Assembly: GCA_005239165.1 (NCBI GenBank)
Contig: RAPG01000001.1
Span: 372,001-436,000, forward strand
Length of the DNA stretch: 64,000 nt
Direction of reading: 5' to 3'
From: Allopusillimonas ginsengisoli
Lineage (GTDB): Bacteria; Pseudomonadota; Gammaproteobacteria; Burkholderiales; Burkholderiaceae_B
Each line of letters starts with the position of its first letter. The stretch's first letter is position 1. The notes below the pieces were generated by a model, which was not told where the DNA came from, did no database searches, and saw only the letters and a program-made list of their open reading frames with translations. Positions 52,091 to 62,360 of this stretch are shown in pieces. Both the position numbers and the translations under genes were made by a program.

Positions 52091-53151
52091 TATGTCCTCC
52101 AGCGCAGGCGGTTGTAGATGAGCACGTCACAGGCCAGCAGGGCAAACAGAAGAATCCCCTGAAAGATGCCGGTAATGGCGCTGGGCATGCCCAGCCGGCT
52201 CTGCGAGAGTTCGCCACCAATGTAGAGCAGTGCCATGATGAAGCTGGAAAAAATCACACCTATAGGGTGCAGGCGTCCGACAAACGCAACAATAATGGCG
52301 GCGAAGCCGTAGCCGGGTGAAATCGACGGCGTGAGCTGACCGATAGGCCCCATGATTTCGCAGGCCCCCGCCACACCGGCGAGCCCCCCCGACACCAGCA
52401 TGGTGACCCACAACGACTTGCGTGCAGAGAACCCGGCGTAGCGCGCCGCCAGCGGGGCCATGCCGCCTACCTGAAGCCTGAATCCTGAAAAGCTGCGCGA
52501 GAGGTAAAGCCAGCCGAGCAGAGACGCCAACAGCGCCAGCACAATACCCAGATGCAGCCGGGTACCCGGCAATACCATGGGCAGAAGAAAGCCATCAGAA
52601 AACAGCCTGGACTGCGGAAAACCAAAGCCGTCAGGATCCCGAAGTGCCCCATGCACCAGATAACTTAGCAGCAGCTCGGCCACATATACCAGCATCAGGG
52701 AAACCAGAATTTCATTGGCATGATAGCGATCACGCAGAAACGCCGTGATGCCCCCCCAGAGAGCCCCACCCAGTGCGCCCGCCAGCAAGGCTAGCGTGAT
52801 CATCAACCAGCCACCATTGGTATCATCATCGACATACAAAATGAGCGCACCGGCGAGAATCGCGCCCACCACAAACTGTCCTTCTGCGCCAATATTGAAG
52901 ACATTGGCACGAAAACACATCGCCAGCCCGACGGAAATAAGCAGCAGTGGTGCTACCTTGACTCCAATCTCGGCCCAGCCTTGCAGGCTGCTAAGAGGCT
53001 CAATGAAAAACACAGCGAGACTGGCCAAAGGGTCTTTACCGACCACCATGAACAGCACAAACCCACAGAGCAGCGTCAGGGCAAATGCGAATACCGGTGA
53101 TAGCCATGCCATCGCTTTGGAAGGCTGGGCGCGCAACTCAAGACTAAGCAT
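52090..53151 (-). CDS. ABC importer permease (BMP/nucleoside type), second subunit
   Basis: Second inner-membrane permease, 353 residues, BPD_transp_2 superfamily. It has about nine hydrophobic segments and the NIGAEGQFVVGAILAG motif and AFLRDRYHANEILVSLML segment typical of YufP/NupP-like subunits. The ATG at 53151 (MLSLELRAQ) lies in the last codons of the ATPase gene, an 8-bp overlap; an earlier start at 53181 would overlap more. It is paired with the smaller permease, giving the usual heterodimeric channel. Confidence 0.9.
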   Translation of the reverse strand: MLSLELRAQPSKAMAWLSPVFAFALTLLCGFVLFMVVGKDPLASLAVFFIEPLSSLQGWAEIGVKVAPLLLISVGLAMCFRANVFNIGAEGQFVVGAILAGALILYVDDDTNGGWLMITLALLAGALGGALWGGITAFLRDRYHANEILVSLMLVYVAELLLSYLVHGALRDPDGFGFPQSRLFSDGFLLPMVLPGTRLHLGIVLALLASLLGWLYLSRSFSGFRLQVGGMAPLAARYAGFSARKSLWVTMLVSGGLAGVAGACEIMGPIGQLTPSISPGYGFAAIIVAFVGRLHPIGVIFSSFIMALLYIGGELSQSRLGMPSAITGIFQGILLFALLACDVLIYNRLRWRT

Positions 53152-54676
53152 GGGATGCCTCTGCCTCGTCGCGTGAAGCATCTTGCCACAGACCGCTCAT
53201 CCACTGGCCGAGTTGGTCAAGCGTGGCCTGGGATCGCGGTATGGCAGGTGACATTCTTCCTTTTGCCATCACGATCAGGGTGTCCGAGAGTTCAAACAAT
53301 TCGTCAAGCTCCTCGGAAATGACCAGAATGGCACACCCCGCGTTACGCAGAGCCAGCAGCTCGGAACGTATCTGGGCAGCGGCGCCAACATCAACACCCC
53401 ACGTAGGTTGTGCTACCAGCAGCACGCTTGGTCCACGTGTGACCTCACGACCGATTATGTACTTTTGCAGGTTCCCGCCCGACAGGCTGGCCGCCGCCGC
53501 GCCCGGCCCAGCCGCCTTGACACTGAAGCGGCTGATAATGCCGGCGGCCAGATCGCGGATAGCGCCGCTACGCACAAAACCGTGACGCACAGTAGCAGGC
53601 CCCTGATGCGACAACAACATGTTTTGCGCCAAAGACAGCTCTGGCACAGCGCCACGCCCAAGCCGTTCCTCAGGCACCAGCCCAAGACCACGGGCCCGCC
53701 GCCAGGCCGCTGACCGGCCTCCTGCAGGCTCGCCATCCAGCCAGATACTGTCGGACGGAGCACGCGTGTCCTCGCCCGACAATGCCGCCAGCAGTTCTTG
53801 CTGGCCATTTCCTGACACGCCAGCCACGCCGACAATTTCGCCTTCACTCACATTAAAGCTGACGTGGTTCAGGGCCGTCGCGAACGGATGCGCCTTGGGC
53901 AATGACAGATCGCGCACATCAAGCATGACACGACCTGGCACACGCTGGACATGTGCAATGGCGGGCGGCTCGGCCCCAATCATAAGACGCGACAGGCTGG
54001 CAGCACTTTCATTGCGCGGGTCGCACACGCCCGTTACCTTGCCGCCCCGCATCACCGTACAGGTGTGGCACAAGGCTCTGATTTCATCCAGCTTGTGGCT
54101 GATATAGAGAATGCTGCAGCCCTCGGCGGCAAGCGTTCGCAATGTATCAAACAAACGCTCTACAGCCTGAGGCGTCAGCACAGACGTAGGCTCGTCCAGA
54201 ATCAGCAACTGCGGTTTGCCCAGCAATGCGCGTACGATTTCGACACGCTGGCATTCACCAACTGACAGCGTGTGCACGTGACGCTGCGGCTCGAGATCAA
54301 GGCCGTACTGGCTTGTAGTTTGGGCTATGCGTTGTGACAGCTCGTCGATGCGCGTGTCGGAGGGCAGCCCCAGAGCTATGTTTTCGGTGACAGTGAGCGT
54401 GTCGAACAGTGAAAAATGCTGAAACACCATGCCGATGCCGAGTCGGCGTGCCGCAGCGGGGCTGGCAATGGATGTTTCTGTGCCATTCCAGATAATACGG
54501 CCGCTATCTGGCTTAATAACCCCGTAGATGATTTTCATCAGGGTCGACTTGCCCGCGCCATTTTCGCCAAGCACGGCGTGAATCTCACCAGGCCGCACCA
54601 TCAGGTCTACCGCGTCGTTGGCGACGACGGCGGGATACTGCTTGGTGATCTGATTTAACGCCAGGCGAAAAGTCAT
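53144..54676 (-). CDS. Twin-domain ABC ATPase of a BMP/nucleoside-type importer
   Basis: Cytoplasmic ATPase of 510 residues with two nucleotide-binding domains fused, as in sugar/nucleoside importers. The first has Walker A GENGAGKST, signature LSVGECQRVEI and Walker B LLILDEPTSVL; the second has a degenerate Walker A (GVSGNGQQEL), signature LSGGNLQKYIIG, and a substituted Walker B (LLVAQPTWGVDVG) lacking the usual DE pair. The asymmetry is known for this class, so only the first site is likely fully catalytic. It is the first gene of the operon, with a promoter in the 128 bp before the YqaE gene. Confidence 0.92.
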   Translation of the reverse strand: MTFRLALNQITKQYPAVVANDAVDLMVRPGEIHAVLGENGAGKSTLMKIIYGVIKPDSGRIIWNGTETSIASPAAARRLGIGMVFQHFSLFDTLTVTENIALGLPSDTRIDELSQRIAQTTSQYGLDLEPQRHVHTLSVGECQRVEIVRALLGKPQLLILDEPTSVLTPQAVERLFDTLRTLAAEGCSILYISHKLDEIRALCHTCTVMRGGKVTGVCDPRNESAASLSRLMIGAEPPAIAHVQRVPGRVMLDVRDLSLPKAHPFATALNHVSFNVSEGEIVGVAGVSGNGQQELLAALSGEDTRAPSDSIWLDGEPAGGRSAAWRRARGLGLVPEERLGRGAVPELSLAQNMLLSHQGPATVRHGFVRSGAIRDLAAGIISRFSVKAAGPGAAAASLSGGNLQKYIIGREVTRGPSVLLVAQPTWGVDVGAAAQIRSELLALRNAGCAILVISEELDELFELSDTLIVMAKGRMSPAIPRSQATLDQLGQWMSGLWQDASRDEAEASHA

Positions 54677-54804
54677 TCTGCTTTTTGTTTATGTGAATAC
54701 CGGAAGACAGCCACGGCTGCGCATGCTTCGGGAAATTCTACCGTCATTCAATAGCTGGCTCTGAAGGGGATAACCCCTACTCTGCCGGCCTGCCCCCGTT
54801 GCGC

Positions 54805-54996
54805 TCAGCGCTGGCCGAGCGCTTTTTCTATTTTTTTGTCGGTTTTATACTGGCTCAGTGCGTACACAGCCCAAATAGTTGCCGGCAGCCAGCCAACAAT
54901 TGTGATCTGCAGAATGAGGCAGATAATGCCTGCAATGGGTCGCCCAATAGTAAAAAAGGTGAGCCAGGGCAGCAGCAGCGCAATCAATAGTCTCAT
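54805..54996 (-). CDS. YqaE/Pmp3-family small membrane protein
   Basis: Hydrophobic peptide of 63 residues with two membrane helices (LLIALLLPWLTFFTIGRPIAG and IVGWLPATIWAVYALSQY) and a short charged C-terminus, matching the UPF0057/Pmp3 family linked to membrane potential and salt or stress responses. The family length is 50-60 residues, so it is complete. It is transcribed alone in the gap between the asmA-like gene and the ABC operon. Confidence 0.88.
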   Translation of the reverse strand: MRLLIALLLPWLTFFTIGRPIAGIICLILQITIVGWLPATIWAVYALSQYKTDKKIEKALGQR

Positions 54997-55051
54997 GTAA
55001 GAATCAGTATGAAATTAGTAAGAGGCCGTTATTCTAACCCGCACACTGTGG

Positions 55052-57136
55052 TCATGGCTTGGCCTGCGACGACGGCCAGTTCTCGCGCTCTTTACGCTCA
55101 GCCTGCTTCTGGCGCTCCTGAGCGCTTTCTTTGGCCTGCTGCGAAGATGAACCACTTTTCGCATCACCTTGGCCCAACGAGACGCAACCCGAAGACTCGT
55201 CAGTACCCACGTTGAGCAAAGGCAGCAGTGCAGCAAACGGGGTGGCTATCACACCCAACGCGATGGCGGCTCCGGCCCGTACAGCAAGCGGCCCTTTTTC
55301 AACCCCGACATCAGGATGCTTTAGCGTACCTCGCGCGTACAGCGGCGACCGCAGCGTAAAGACGCGCAGTGTTTTATTGGCTGGCACGATCTCCATGTCT
55401 ATTTTCTCAGTCGCCAGATTAATGCTTCCCGTGATGTCGACAATGGTATCGTCAGTTTCGAGCCTGAACGCCTCCGTCTGCACAAGGCCATTTTTGACGG
55501 CGAAATCACTAGCCATGCAATTGAGCACAATCTGCTCATCGCCAAACAGTTTCAGAATAATCATGTTGGCGAGATTCAGCCCCGCTGTCTCAAGCAAATA
55601 CTGGCTAATGGTGCCGCGACTGACCAGGGCCTGCAAATGGCCGTTTGAATGCCCAAGGAGTTCAGCAATTGATTCGCCTTTGCCTGTGAGCTTTGCATGG
55701 CCATGCAGTTCACCAAAACTGGCGTCCATGGACTCGGCCCCAGGAAACAGTTTTTTCAACTTCATGTGGCGCGCTTCGGTATTGAGCGTGGCGTCAATTT
55801 TGCTGCTACTGCCGTCCAGCACCAGATTGTTGACGAGCGTGCCACCCGCCATGCCGAAGTTCAGAGGATCAAGGCTTAACACCTTGTTTTTGAGTACGAC
55901 ATGCGCTTTGATGTTGTCCAGCGGCAAGTCTTTATTTCGCAGAATGCGCTTGCCCTGAAACTGCACATCTGCATCCATGACGCCCCAGGCTTTGGTGTTA
56001 ATAGGCCTGACGGGCAGCACCTTATCTGCCGGCTGCCCCTTGGCTGACTCTTTGGCAGCCTTGGACTCTACATCACTGGTATCGGCGCCGATCAATGGGC
56101 CAAGATCCTTGAGGCGAAGCTGGTCTGAAGTGACATGGCCTGTCAGAACGGATCTGGGCGCACGCCGCGTATACACAAGTGTGCCATGCAAGTCGCTCTT
56201 GCCTACTACCCCGTCAAACTCTTCATAGTGCCATACGTCTTCATCATCATTAAACGTTGCTGTTAGCCGCCCCGCTGTATGGTAAGGAGGCGTTTGTGGC
56301 AAGGCCACGCCAAACAAAGGCAGCAGATCAGACATGCTGTCACCCGCAAGCTTCAGACGAACATCGAGTGCGGATAGCGCTTTGGGTTGGGTGGCTGAGC
56401 CTTCAACCTCAATAATCGTGGTGCCAATGTTGAGCTTGCCCTGCAATGGGAAGGGAGCCCTGCCCTCCTGGCCAAAGGTCAGTATGCTTCCGGCCTTGCC
56501 TTCTCCGCTAATTTTGGCGTCGTTATAAGTACCGCTCGCCTTCCACCCGAGACCATATTTATCATCGTCGCTAACCGAATCAAGCTCGGCACTCATATCA
56601 AGCTTGCGCGAGGTATCGACCAGCCTTGCAGTCACGCTTTGCAGGGAAAGCGACTGCAGGTCTACCTTCCAGGAAGGCGCTTCATCTTTGGTGTCTCTTT
56701 TCCCGAATGTCCAGTTGTTGGCGCCATCAGCATTGCGCTCCAGGTAGAGATCCGCGTCTTCCACTTCAAGGCTTGAAATTTCAACCGTGTGGGACAGCAG
56801 AAGAACTGGATTGATCACCGCCGTCATGCTGGAAACATCTGCCATGCTGCCGCCATGATCGCTCCATGACGCATTGCCTACCTGTACGTTATGCGCGGTA
56901 ATCTGTGGCCAGGGCACCCAGCCGCGCCAACCTTTTTCTGCGTCGTCAGGACGCAACCAGTCAACATCGAGATCACCTTGTATGGTCACAGGCCGGTCAG
57001 CCAGTTGGGAGGCGCGTTTGCTTACCCAGGGACGTGCATGGTTCCAGTCAAAGGTGGCGAAGAAAATGCCACACAATGCCAGCACCAGAATCAAACCCAA
57101 GGCTGTCCACAACACAACTTTGCCAAAACGCCGCAT
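55052..57136 (-). CDS. AsmA family protein
   Basis: Large periplasmic protein of 694 residues anchored by one N-terminal membrane helix (VVLWTALGLILVLALCGIFF). The AsmA N-terminal domain follows with DWNHARPWVSKRASQLADRP at about residues 30-49, and the C-terminal AsmA_2-type region includes GSINLATEKIDMEIVP and SPLYARGTLKHPDVGVEKGP. AsmA proteins are related to bridge-like lipid carriers and affect outer-membrane lipid assembly. The C-terminal ~40 residues are polar and Gln/Lys-rich. Monocistronic. Confidence 0.9.
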   Translation of the reverse strand: MRRFGKVVLWTALGLILVLALCGIFFATFDWNHARPWVSKRASQLADRPVTIQGDLDVDWLRPDDAEKGWRGWVPWPQITAHNVQVGNASWSDHGGSMADVSSMTAVINPVLLLSHTVEISSLEVEDADLYLERNADGANNWTFGKRDTKDEAPSWKVDLQSLSLQSVTARLVDTSRKLDMSAELDSVSDDDKYGLGWKASGTYNDAKISGEGKAGSILTFGQEGRAPFPLQGKLNIGTTIIEVEGSATQPKALSALDVRLKLAGDSMSDLLPLFGVALPQTPPYHTAGRLTATFNDDEDVWHYEEFDGVVGKSDLHGTLVYTRRAPRSVLTGHVTSDQLRLKDLGPLIGADTSDVESKAAKESAKGQPADKVLPVRPINTKAWGVMDADVQFQGKRILRNKDLPLDNIKAHVVLKNKVLSLDPLNFGMAGGTLVNNLVLDGSSSKIDATLNTEARHMKLKKLFPGAESMDASFGELHGHAKLTGKGESIAELLGHSNGHLQALVSRGTISQYLLETAGLNLANMIILKLFGDEQIVLNCMASDFAVKNGLVQTEAFRLETDDTIVDITGSINLATEKIDMEIVPANKTLRVFTLRSPLYARGTLKHPDVGVEKGPLAVRAGAAIALGVIATPFAALLPLLNVGTDESSGCVSLGQGDAKSGSSSQQAKESAQERQKQAERKERENWPSSQAKP

Positions 57137-57623
57137 AACTGTCCCCTTCGGTATCCAGGCGTCAACACGTCCAGTGACGCGTCTTTATTGTAGAGAGAGA
57201 CTCTAAACGCATTGCAACGGAATGTACACGTTACAGAGCCCGTTTCTGCCGAACCGATTGCAACGGTATGGCCGATAGGAAGCAAGCAGTGTTCCTAAAG
57301 ACTGATAATGCGGAGAAAGCCGGGACAGAACAGTATTGCTTCCGACGCTGAGGTGCCAATCGTCAGAGCAACCAAACTGCGCGGGCAATCACTATGAGAG
57401 GCCATCACCGCGACTTAGCAGCACAATCAATAGTGCGACGGCAGAACACATAAGACCCGACTCTGTGCTTTTCAGCTATAGATATTGACCTTCGTACCTG
57501 TGAGGCATGTATGCCTGAACAGGAAGTATGCAGCCGTCGAAAAACAAACGCTAAGGCCAGAAAAAATCAGTACGAAGGAATGCGCCTCTTCTGGCGCTCT
57601 CTTTCAGGCTTCGGCCATCAACG

Positions 57624-57660
57624 AAAAAAGCCGGCGCAAAATAACTGCGCCGACTTTTTT
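57624..57660 (-). terminator. Terminator after ahpF
   Basis: GCCGGCGCA (57630-57638) pairs with TGCGCCGAC (57646-57654) with one mismatch and a seven-base loop, flanked by six A and six T, so it works on both strands. It lies about 40 bp after the ahpF stop. The rest of the 57137-57698 gap shows no credible gene. Confidence 0.85.
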
Positions 57661-57698
57661 CTACAACACGAATACTGCCTGCCGCGTATTGCCCTTGA

Positions 57699-59294
57699 TC
57701 AGGCCGATACGACTTCGTTTGCGACAGCGTCTTCGGTTTCTGTCACCGAGGTGCGGATCAAATGATCAAAAGCACTAAGCGCAGCCTTGGCACCGTCGCC
57801 CGCAGAAATAATAATCTGCTTAAATGGTACGGTGGTGCAGTCACCTGCTGCAAACACGCCTGGTATTGAGGTTTGGCCTCTGGCGTCGATTTCGATTTCG
57901 CCAAAACGCGACAGCGCCACGGTGTCTTTGAGCCACTCGGTATTTGGCACCAGACCAATCTGGATAAACACGCCGTCAAGATCGATTTGCTTGAGTTCAT
58001 CAGTCAGGCGGTCTTTGTAGCTTAGCCCGGTAACTTTTTTGCCATCACCATGAATTTCGGTTGTTTGTGCCGAAGTAATGATGGTGACGTTGTTCATGCT
58101 GAGCAGCTTGCGCTGCAATACGGCATCGGCGCGCAGCGCATCACCGAACTCAATGACGGTAACGTGTTTAACCAGACCGGCCAGATCAATGGCAGCCTCA
58201 ACACCCGAGTTTCCACCGCCAATGACGGCCACATCTTTGCCTTTGAACAGCGGGCCATCACAGTGGGGGCAATACGCAACCCCAGCGTTGCGGTATTCTT
58301 CTTCGCCCGGCACGTTGATTTGGCGCCAGCGAGCACCCGTGGACAAGATAACCGTCTTGCCTTTGAGCGAGCCGCCGTTTTCAAGTTTGACTTCAATCAG
58401 GCCTTTGCCCGGCACCAGTTGTTCAGCGCGCTGCACATTCATGATGTCAACGTCATATACATTGACGTGCTGCTCAAGCGCGGCGGCAAATTTGGGGCCG
58501 TCGGTTTCCGGCACCGAGATAAAGTTTTCTATGGACATGGTGTCTAGCACTTGACCACCGAAGCGTTCAGCGACAATACCGGTGCGGATACCCTTGCGAG
58601 CAGCATAAATGGCCGCCGCAGCGCCTGCGGGCCCGCCACCCACGATAAGTACGTCGTATGGATCTTTTTTGCTGAGCTCTTCAGCCTTGCGGCTGGCTGC
58701 GCCGGTATCCAGCTTGGACAGCAACTCTTCTACGCCAGCACGCCCTTGCCAGAATGGCTCACCGTTAAGGAACAAGGAGGGTACCGACATGATCTGCCGC
58801 GCCTCAACTTCGTTCTGGAACAGAGCCCCATCAATGGCCACGTGGCGGATGCGAGGGTTAATGACTGACATGGTATTGAGTGCCTGCACCACATCGGGGC
58901 AGTTCTGGCACGACAACGAGAAAAATGTTTCGAACTGATAGTCGCCATCGAGGTTTTTAATTTGGTCGATAACGGCTTGATCTAGCTTTATGGGGTGTCC
59001 GCCCACCTGTAGCAGCGCCAGCACAAGCGACGTAAATTCGTGGCCCATGGGGATGCCTGCAAAGCGCACACTGATATCAGTGCCGCTGCGACGTATGTCA
59101 AAGGAAGGTGTGCGTTCGCCGCCCTCAGGCTGCTCCACCAGGCTGATTTTGTCGGACATCAGTTCGATTTCAGTCAACAGCTCGCGCAGCTCCGCCGACT
59201 TGGCGCTGTCATCGAGATGGGCAACAAGCTCAATAGGCTGAGCGAGCATTCCCATGTAGGATTTCAACTGAGATTTGATATTTTCGTCCAACAT
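57699..59294 (-). CDS. ahpF: Alkyl hydroperoxide reductase subunit F
   Basis: NADH-dependent flavin disulfide reductase of 531 residues that recycles AhpC. The N-terminal thioredoxin-like tandem contains the redox pair SCQNCP near residue 128; the FAD domain starts [20 protein letters not shown]; the second redox pair is YCPHCD near residue 348; the NAD site is [17 protein letters not shown], and the C-terminal FAD motif is [11 protein letters not shown]. Length matches AhpF (521 in E. coli), which distinguishes it from thioredoxin reductase. ahpC lies 111 bp upstream on the same strand. Confidence 0.97.
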   Translation of the reverse strand: MLDENIKSQLKSYMGMLAQPIELVAHLDDSAKSAELRELLTEIELMSDKISLVEQPEGGERTPSFDIRRSGTDISVRFAGIPMGHEFTSLVLALLQVGGHPIKLDQAVIDQIKNLDGDYQFETFFSLSCQNCPDVVQALNTMSVINPRIRHVAIDGALFQNEVEARQIMSVPSLFLNGEPFWQGRAGVEELLSKLDTGAASRKAEELSKKDPYDVLIVGGGPAGAAAAIYAARKGIRTGIVAERFGGQVLDTMSIENFISVPETDGPKFAAALEQHVNVYDVDIMNVQRAEQLVPGKGLIEVKLENGGSLKGKTVILSTGARWRQINVPGEEEYRNAGVAYCPHCDGPLFKGKDVAVIGGGNSGVEAAIDLAGLVKHVTVIEFGDALRADAVLQRKLLSMNNVTIITSAQTTEIHGDGKKVTGLSYKDRLTDELKQIDLDGVFIQIGLVPNTEWLKDTVALSRFGEIEIDARGQTSIPGVFAAGDCTTVPFKQIIISAGDGAKAALSAFDHLIRTSVTETEDAVANEVVSA

Positions 59295-59405
59295 AATTTT
59301 GCCTACCTTCAGGATAAGAGGGTTTATGGTGGCCGCGCGCAGGCTTCTGACCAGTGCGCGGCGCGTTTGTGTACTTACCTGCTTATCGCAAGTGCGGTCG
59401 CAAAC

Positions 59406-59969
59406 TTAGATTTTGCCGACCAGATCCAGTGAAGGAGTAAGCGTTTTAGCGCCTTCTTCCCATTTGGCGGGGCACACTTCACCTGGGTGAGCGGCAATGT
59501 ACTGGGCAGCTTTCACTTTGCGCAGCAGCTCGGAGGCAACGCGGCCAATGCCGTTGTCGTGAACTTCCATGACCTTGATTTCGCCTTCGGGGTTGATGAC
59601 GAAGGTGCCGCGCAGTGCAATGCCTTCTTCTTCGATAAGCACTTCGAAGTTGCGGGACAGTTGCTGGGTGGGGTCAGCAATCATGGGGTACTGCACTTTG
59701 CCGATGGCTTCGGAAGTGTCGTGCCATGCTTTGTGTGAAAAATGCGTGTCGGTAGAAACGCTGTAGATTTCAACGCCCATTTTCTGGAACTGTTCGTAGT
59801 TTTCAGCGAGATCTTCGAGCTCAGTTGGGCAAACAAACGTAAAGTCTGCAGGGTAGAAAACAAAGACCGACCATTTACCGGCAATGCTTTCATTGCTGAC
59901 TTCTACAAACTTGCCATTGTGAAATGCAGTAGCTTTAAAAGGTTTGATTGTGGTGTTGACCAGAGACAT
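59406..59969 (-). CDS. ahpC: Alkyl hydroperoxide reductase subunit C (2-Cys peroxiredoxin)
   Basis: Peroxiredoxin of 187 residues that reduces H2O2 and organic peroxides. The peroxidatic Cys is in [13 protein letters not shown] near residue 47 and the resolving Cys in [11 protein letters not shown] near residue 166. It starts [13 protein letters not shown] at the ATG at 59969, with AAGGAAAC immediately upstream as ribosome-binding site; a longer reading frame to 60005 is not supported. It is reduced by the AhpF encoded downstream. An OxyR-like site and promoter lie upstream. Confidence 0.97.
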   Translation of the reverse strand: MSLVNTTIKPFKATAFHNGKFVEVSNESIAGKWSVFVFYPADFTFVCPTELEDLAENYEQFQKMGVEIYSVSTDTHFSHKAWHDTSEAIGKVQYPMIADPTQQLSRNFEVLIEEEGIALRGTFVINPEGEIKVMEVHDNGIGRVASELLRKVKAAQYIAAHPGEVCPAKWEEGAKTLTPSLDLVGKI

Positions 59970-60011
59970 TAAGTTTCCTTTTTGATGGGTTGAACGAAAG
60001 AGCATGGGACC

Positions 60012-60077
60012 AGTATAGGTACGGCCGCATCATTTGTAAAATTGATTAATATTATCATGACGATAGCTAAATACTAT
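60012..60077 (-). promoter_or_regulatory. ahpC promoter with OxyR-like operator
   Basis: On the minus strand TTACAA (60034-60039) and TATACT (60012-60017) are 16 bp apart, giving a plausible sigma-70 promoter about 45 bp before the ahpC start. Immediately upstream, ATAG-N7-CTAT (60063-60077) matches the OxyR tetranucleotide spacing, and TTAT at 60052-60055 sits at the next expected position. OxyR activation of ahpCF is known in other proteobacteria; binding here is inferred from the match. Confidence 0.65.
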
Positions 60078-60193
60078 TGATCTTGCACAATAAAACGAGG
60101 CTTGCCCCGTTTGCACTCATTATACGTCGACAAGCAAAACTCATACAAGGGCCTGAAGCCGGAGCATCGGCTTTGCTTTAAGTGCCCTGACGA

Positions 60194-61588
60194 CTAGGTA
60201 TCAATGGCAGCGCTGCGCGCTTTGACCAGTTCGGCGCGACCAGCACCCCAGCCATTGAAAGCAGCGGCCAGGCCCAGTGCCCCAAACAGCCACCCTGATG
60301 CCTCGTATCCGCCAGACAGACTATGGAGCACACCGACCAGCAATGGCCCCACAGCGGCCAGCACATACCCCACTCCCTGGGCCATGCCTGACAAATGGGC
60401 CGCTACGTGTGAATCAGAAGAGCGCAACACGATCACCGTCATGGCCATGGCGAATAAGCCGCCCTGCCCTATGCCTTGCAGCAATGCCCAGAACCACAGC
60501 GTAGACACGGGCGCAAACAGCAACATGATGAGTGACAGCGAAGCCAGCAGCGCCAGCAGCGCATTGATCAGGCGTTGATCGCGAAATCGGACTGCCAGTG
60601 GCGGCATGAGCAGGCAGGTTGCTACCTGCACCATTACCGACATCGACAGCATAAAGCCGGCATCAATGCCATCCAACCCTCTGCCGCGAAGAATCGGCGC
60701 CATCCATCCCAGTACGCAATAGGCCAGTGCCGATTGCAGCCCCATGAAAAGCGTAACCTGCCAGGCCAGAGGGTCTCGGGTCAGGCCACTGACTGTGCGC
60801 CGGCTGTGACGCGGGACCACAGTGGCACGCAGCGCATGTGGCGCCCAGACGAGCAAGACGACCGCAGCAGGCACCGCCCATACGGCCAGGCCAGCCTTCC
60901 AGGAGTTACCGAAAAAATGAGCAAACGGCAGAGTAAATGCAGCCGCAGCGGCGGCACCCCCGCAAAGTGCCATGGTGTAAAGCCCTGTCAACAGCGCCGC
61001 ACGATGCGGGAAATCGCGTTTGACCACACTGGGCAACAAGACATTGCCAGTGGCAATGGCTGCACCAGCCAGGGCTGAGCCCAGAAACAGCGCATACATA
61101 TCACCCATACCACGCAAGGCGGTGCCTGCCACAAGAAAGAGCAAGGCCAGCAACAGACTACGCTCTGGCCCTATCCGCTGAGAAAGTCTTGGTGCCAATG
61201 GCGCGAACAGCCCCAGGCAAAGCACTGGCAAGGTCGTGAGATAGCCCGCGCTGGCCGCCGACAGCGAGGTCTGATCGATAAGATCTGGCAAAAGTACAGA
61301 GAGACTGGAAAACAACGGCCGCAAATTGAAGGCGACCAGCATAAGGCTGAAACCAAGCAGGATCTGACTGGCGACACTGCGGCTTGCTACAGCACCCAAC
61401 ACTGAGCCACTGCCCGCATGGGCACCAGGTTGAATGGTCAGCCCAGCACTCGACTCTTCCCCTGACGCGCCGCCCGCCTGAGCTACAGATTGATTGCCAG
61501 CTTTCGTGGCAGGTTCGACGCTATGTTCGGTGTTGGCAGCAGCGGCGGAGCCGGGATGGTGGCCATTGCTGGGTTCAGAAGAGTTCAT
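60194..61588 (-). CDS. MFS transporter, CynX/NimT (cyanate permease-like) family
   Basis: Inner-membrane transporter of 464 residues with twelve hydrophobic segments from about residue 75. The LLGFSLMLVAFNLRPLFSSL first helix with the conserved Asn-Leu-Arg-Pro and the GLFAPLAPRLSQRIGPERSL cytoplasmic motif are typical of the CynX/NimT group. Characterised members move cyanate or nitroimidazoles; substrate here is unknown. The first 65 residues are an unusual polar, Ala/Gly/Ser-rich tail, so the true start may be further inside. The gene stands alone. Confidence 0.85.
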   Translation of the reverse strand: MNSSEPSNGHHPGSAAAANTEHSVEPATKAGNQSVAQAGGASGEESSAGLTIQPGAHAGSGSVLGAVASRSVASQILLGFSLMLVAFNLRPLFSSLSVLLPDLIDQTSLSAASAGYLTTLPVLCLGLFAPLAPRLSQRIGPERSLLLALLFLVAGTALRGMGDMYALFLGSALAGAAIATGNVLLPSVVKRDFPHRAALLTGLYTMALCGGAAAAAAFTLPFAHFFGNSWKAGLAVWAVPAAVVLLVWAPHALRATVVPRHSRRTVSGLTRDPLAWQVTLFMGLQSALAYCVLGWMAPILRGRGLDGIDAGFMLSMSVMVQVATCLLMPPLAVRFRDQRLINALLALLASLSLIMLLFAPVSTLWFWALLQGIGQGGLFAMAMTVIVLRSSDSHVAAHLSGMAQGVGYVLAAVGPLLVGVLHSLSGGYEASGWLFGALGLAAAFNGWGAGRAELVKARSAAIDT

Positions 61589-61790
61589 GCTTCGGATTGC
61601 TTTGATCAGGATGTCAATATCTGATCATACTGCCTTGCCAATCCACAATAAAACTGACCCTATCCAAGCATGACGCTGGGACAGGGTCGGAAATGACCTT
61701 CATGTGTCACGGATGCAGGCGGTCATTAAGTATCGATCTTCACGATGCCAGTGGTTGCTCTGACAACGCCGACATTCACGGGAACCCGGT

Positions 61791-62320
61791 TTACTGCGAA
61801 TTACTGCCCGGCCCTCCAATTGCGCGGGCAATCGCCATGGCCTGCTCACTACTGGCGACTGTAACTACCATCGCTCCCTGGGTCAGCGGTTCTCTCATTC
61901 GGGGTACTGCCACCAGATTGTCTGCAATCGTCAAAACCAGCAGCTTGCCCTGATAACGACGGCTAAGTTCAGAGAGCTTGCGTGCGCCCGTTTGGTTAAA
62001 CCCAAAACGCACCAGTGCCTGGCCTTTCTCGGTCTGTAGCGGTTCAACGCTAGCCAGATCAGCACGACTTAACACAGGCTGGGGTAAGACCCACAGTGAA
62101 CCATCAGACAGACGTAACTCACTTAGTCCCGAGGCCGATTCGGTTTGCGCCAGCCGGAAAAACACTTGCGTTGCCCGCGCCTGCTGCGAGGCAGCGGGCT
62201 GAGCGGCCGCTACGGCAGCGTTATTGGCAGCGGCGGCCTTTTGTGCAGGCGCCGTTGTTTCGCAGCCAGCCAGCAAAACGGCAGTTGCGATCAGTGCTGG
62301 AAAAATATAGTGCGTTTCAT
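61791..62320 (-). CDS. Putative lipoprotein with SecD P1-head-like domain (frameshifted signal peptide as read)
   Basis: The continuous frame ends at 61791 and opens only at a TTG at 62276 (reading LLAGC), but an ATG at 62320 preceded by AGAGAG starts the missing signal peptide in another frame. One extra T in the coding-strand T-run (plus 62301-62305) joins them into MKRTIFFPALIATAVLLAGC, with Cys20 as lipobox cysteine, and a 176-residue lipoprotein. After an Ala/Gln-rich linker, residues about 55-170 (ADLASVEPLQTEKGQALVRF, then QTGARKLSELSRRYQGK and EQAMAIARAIG) resemble the head subdomain of SecD's first periplasmic domain, without the membrane parts. It is third in a row after the adhesin and the TpgA-like gene, with a 40-bp gap. 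The role is unknown; export or folding support for the adhesin is inference. Confidence 0.72.
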
Positions 62321-62360
62321 ATGACTCTCTCTAAATAGGAGTAATTGAATCCAGTGACGC

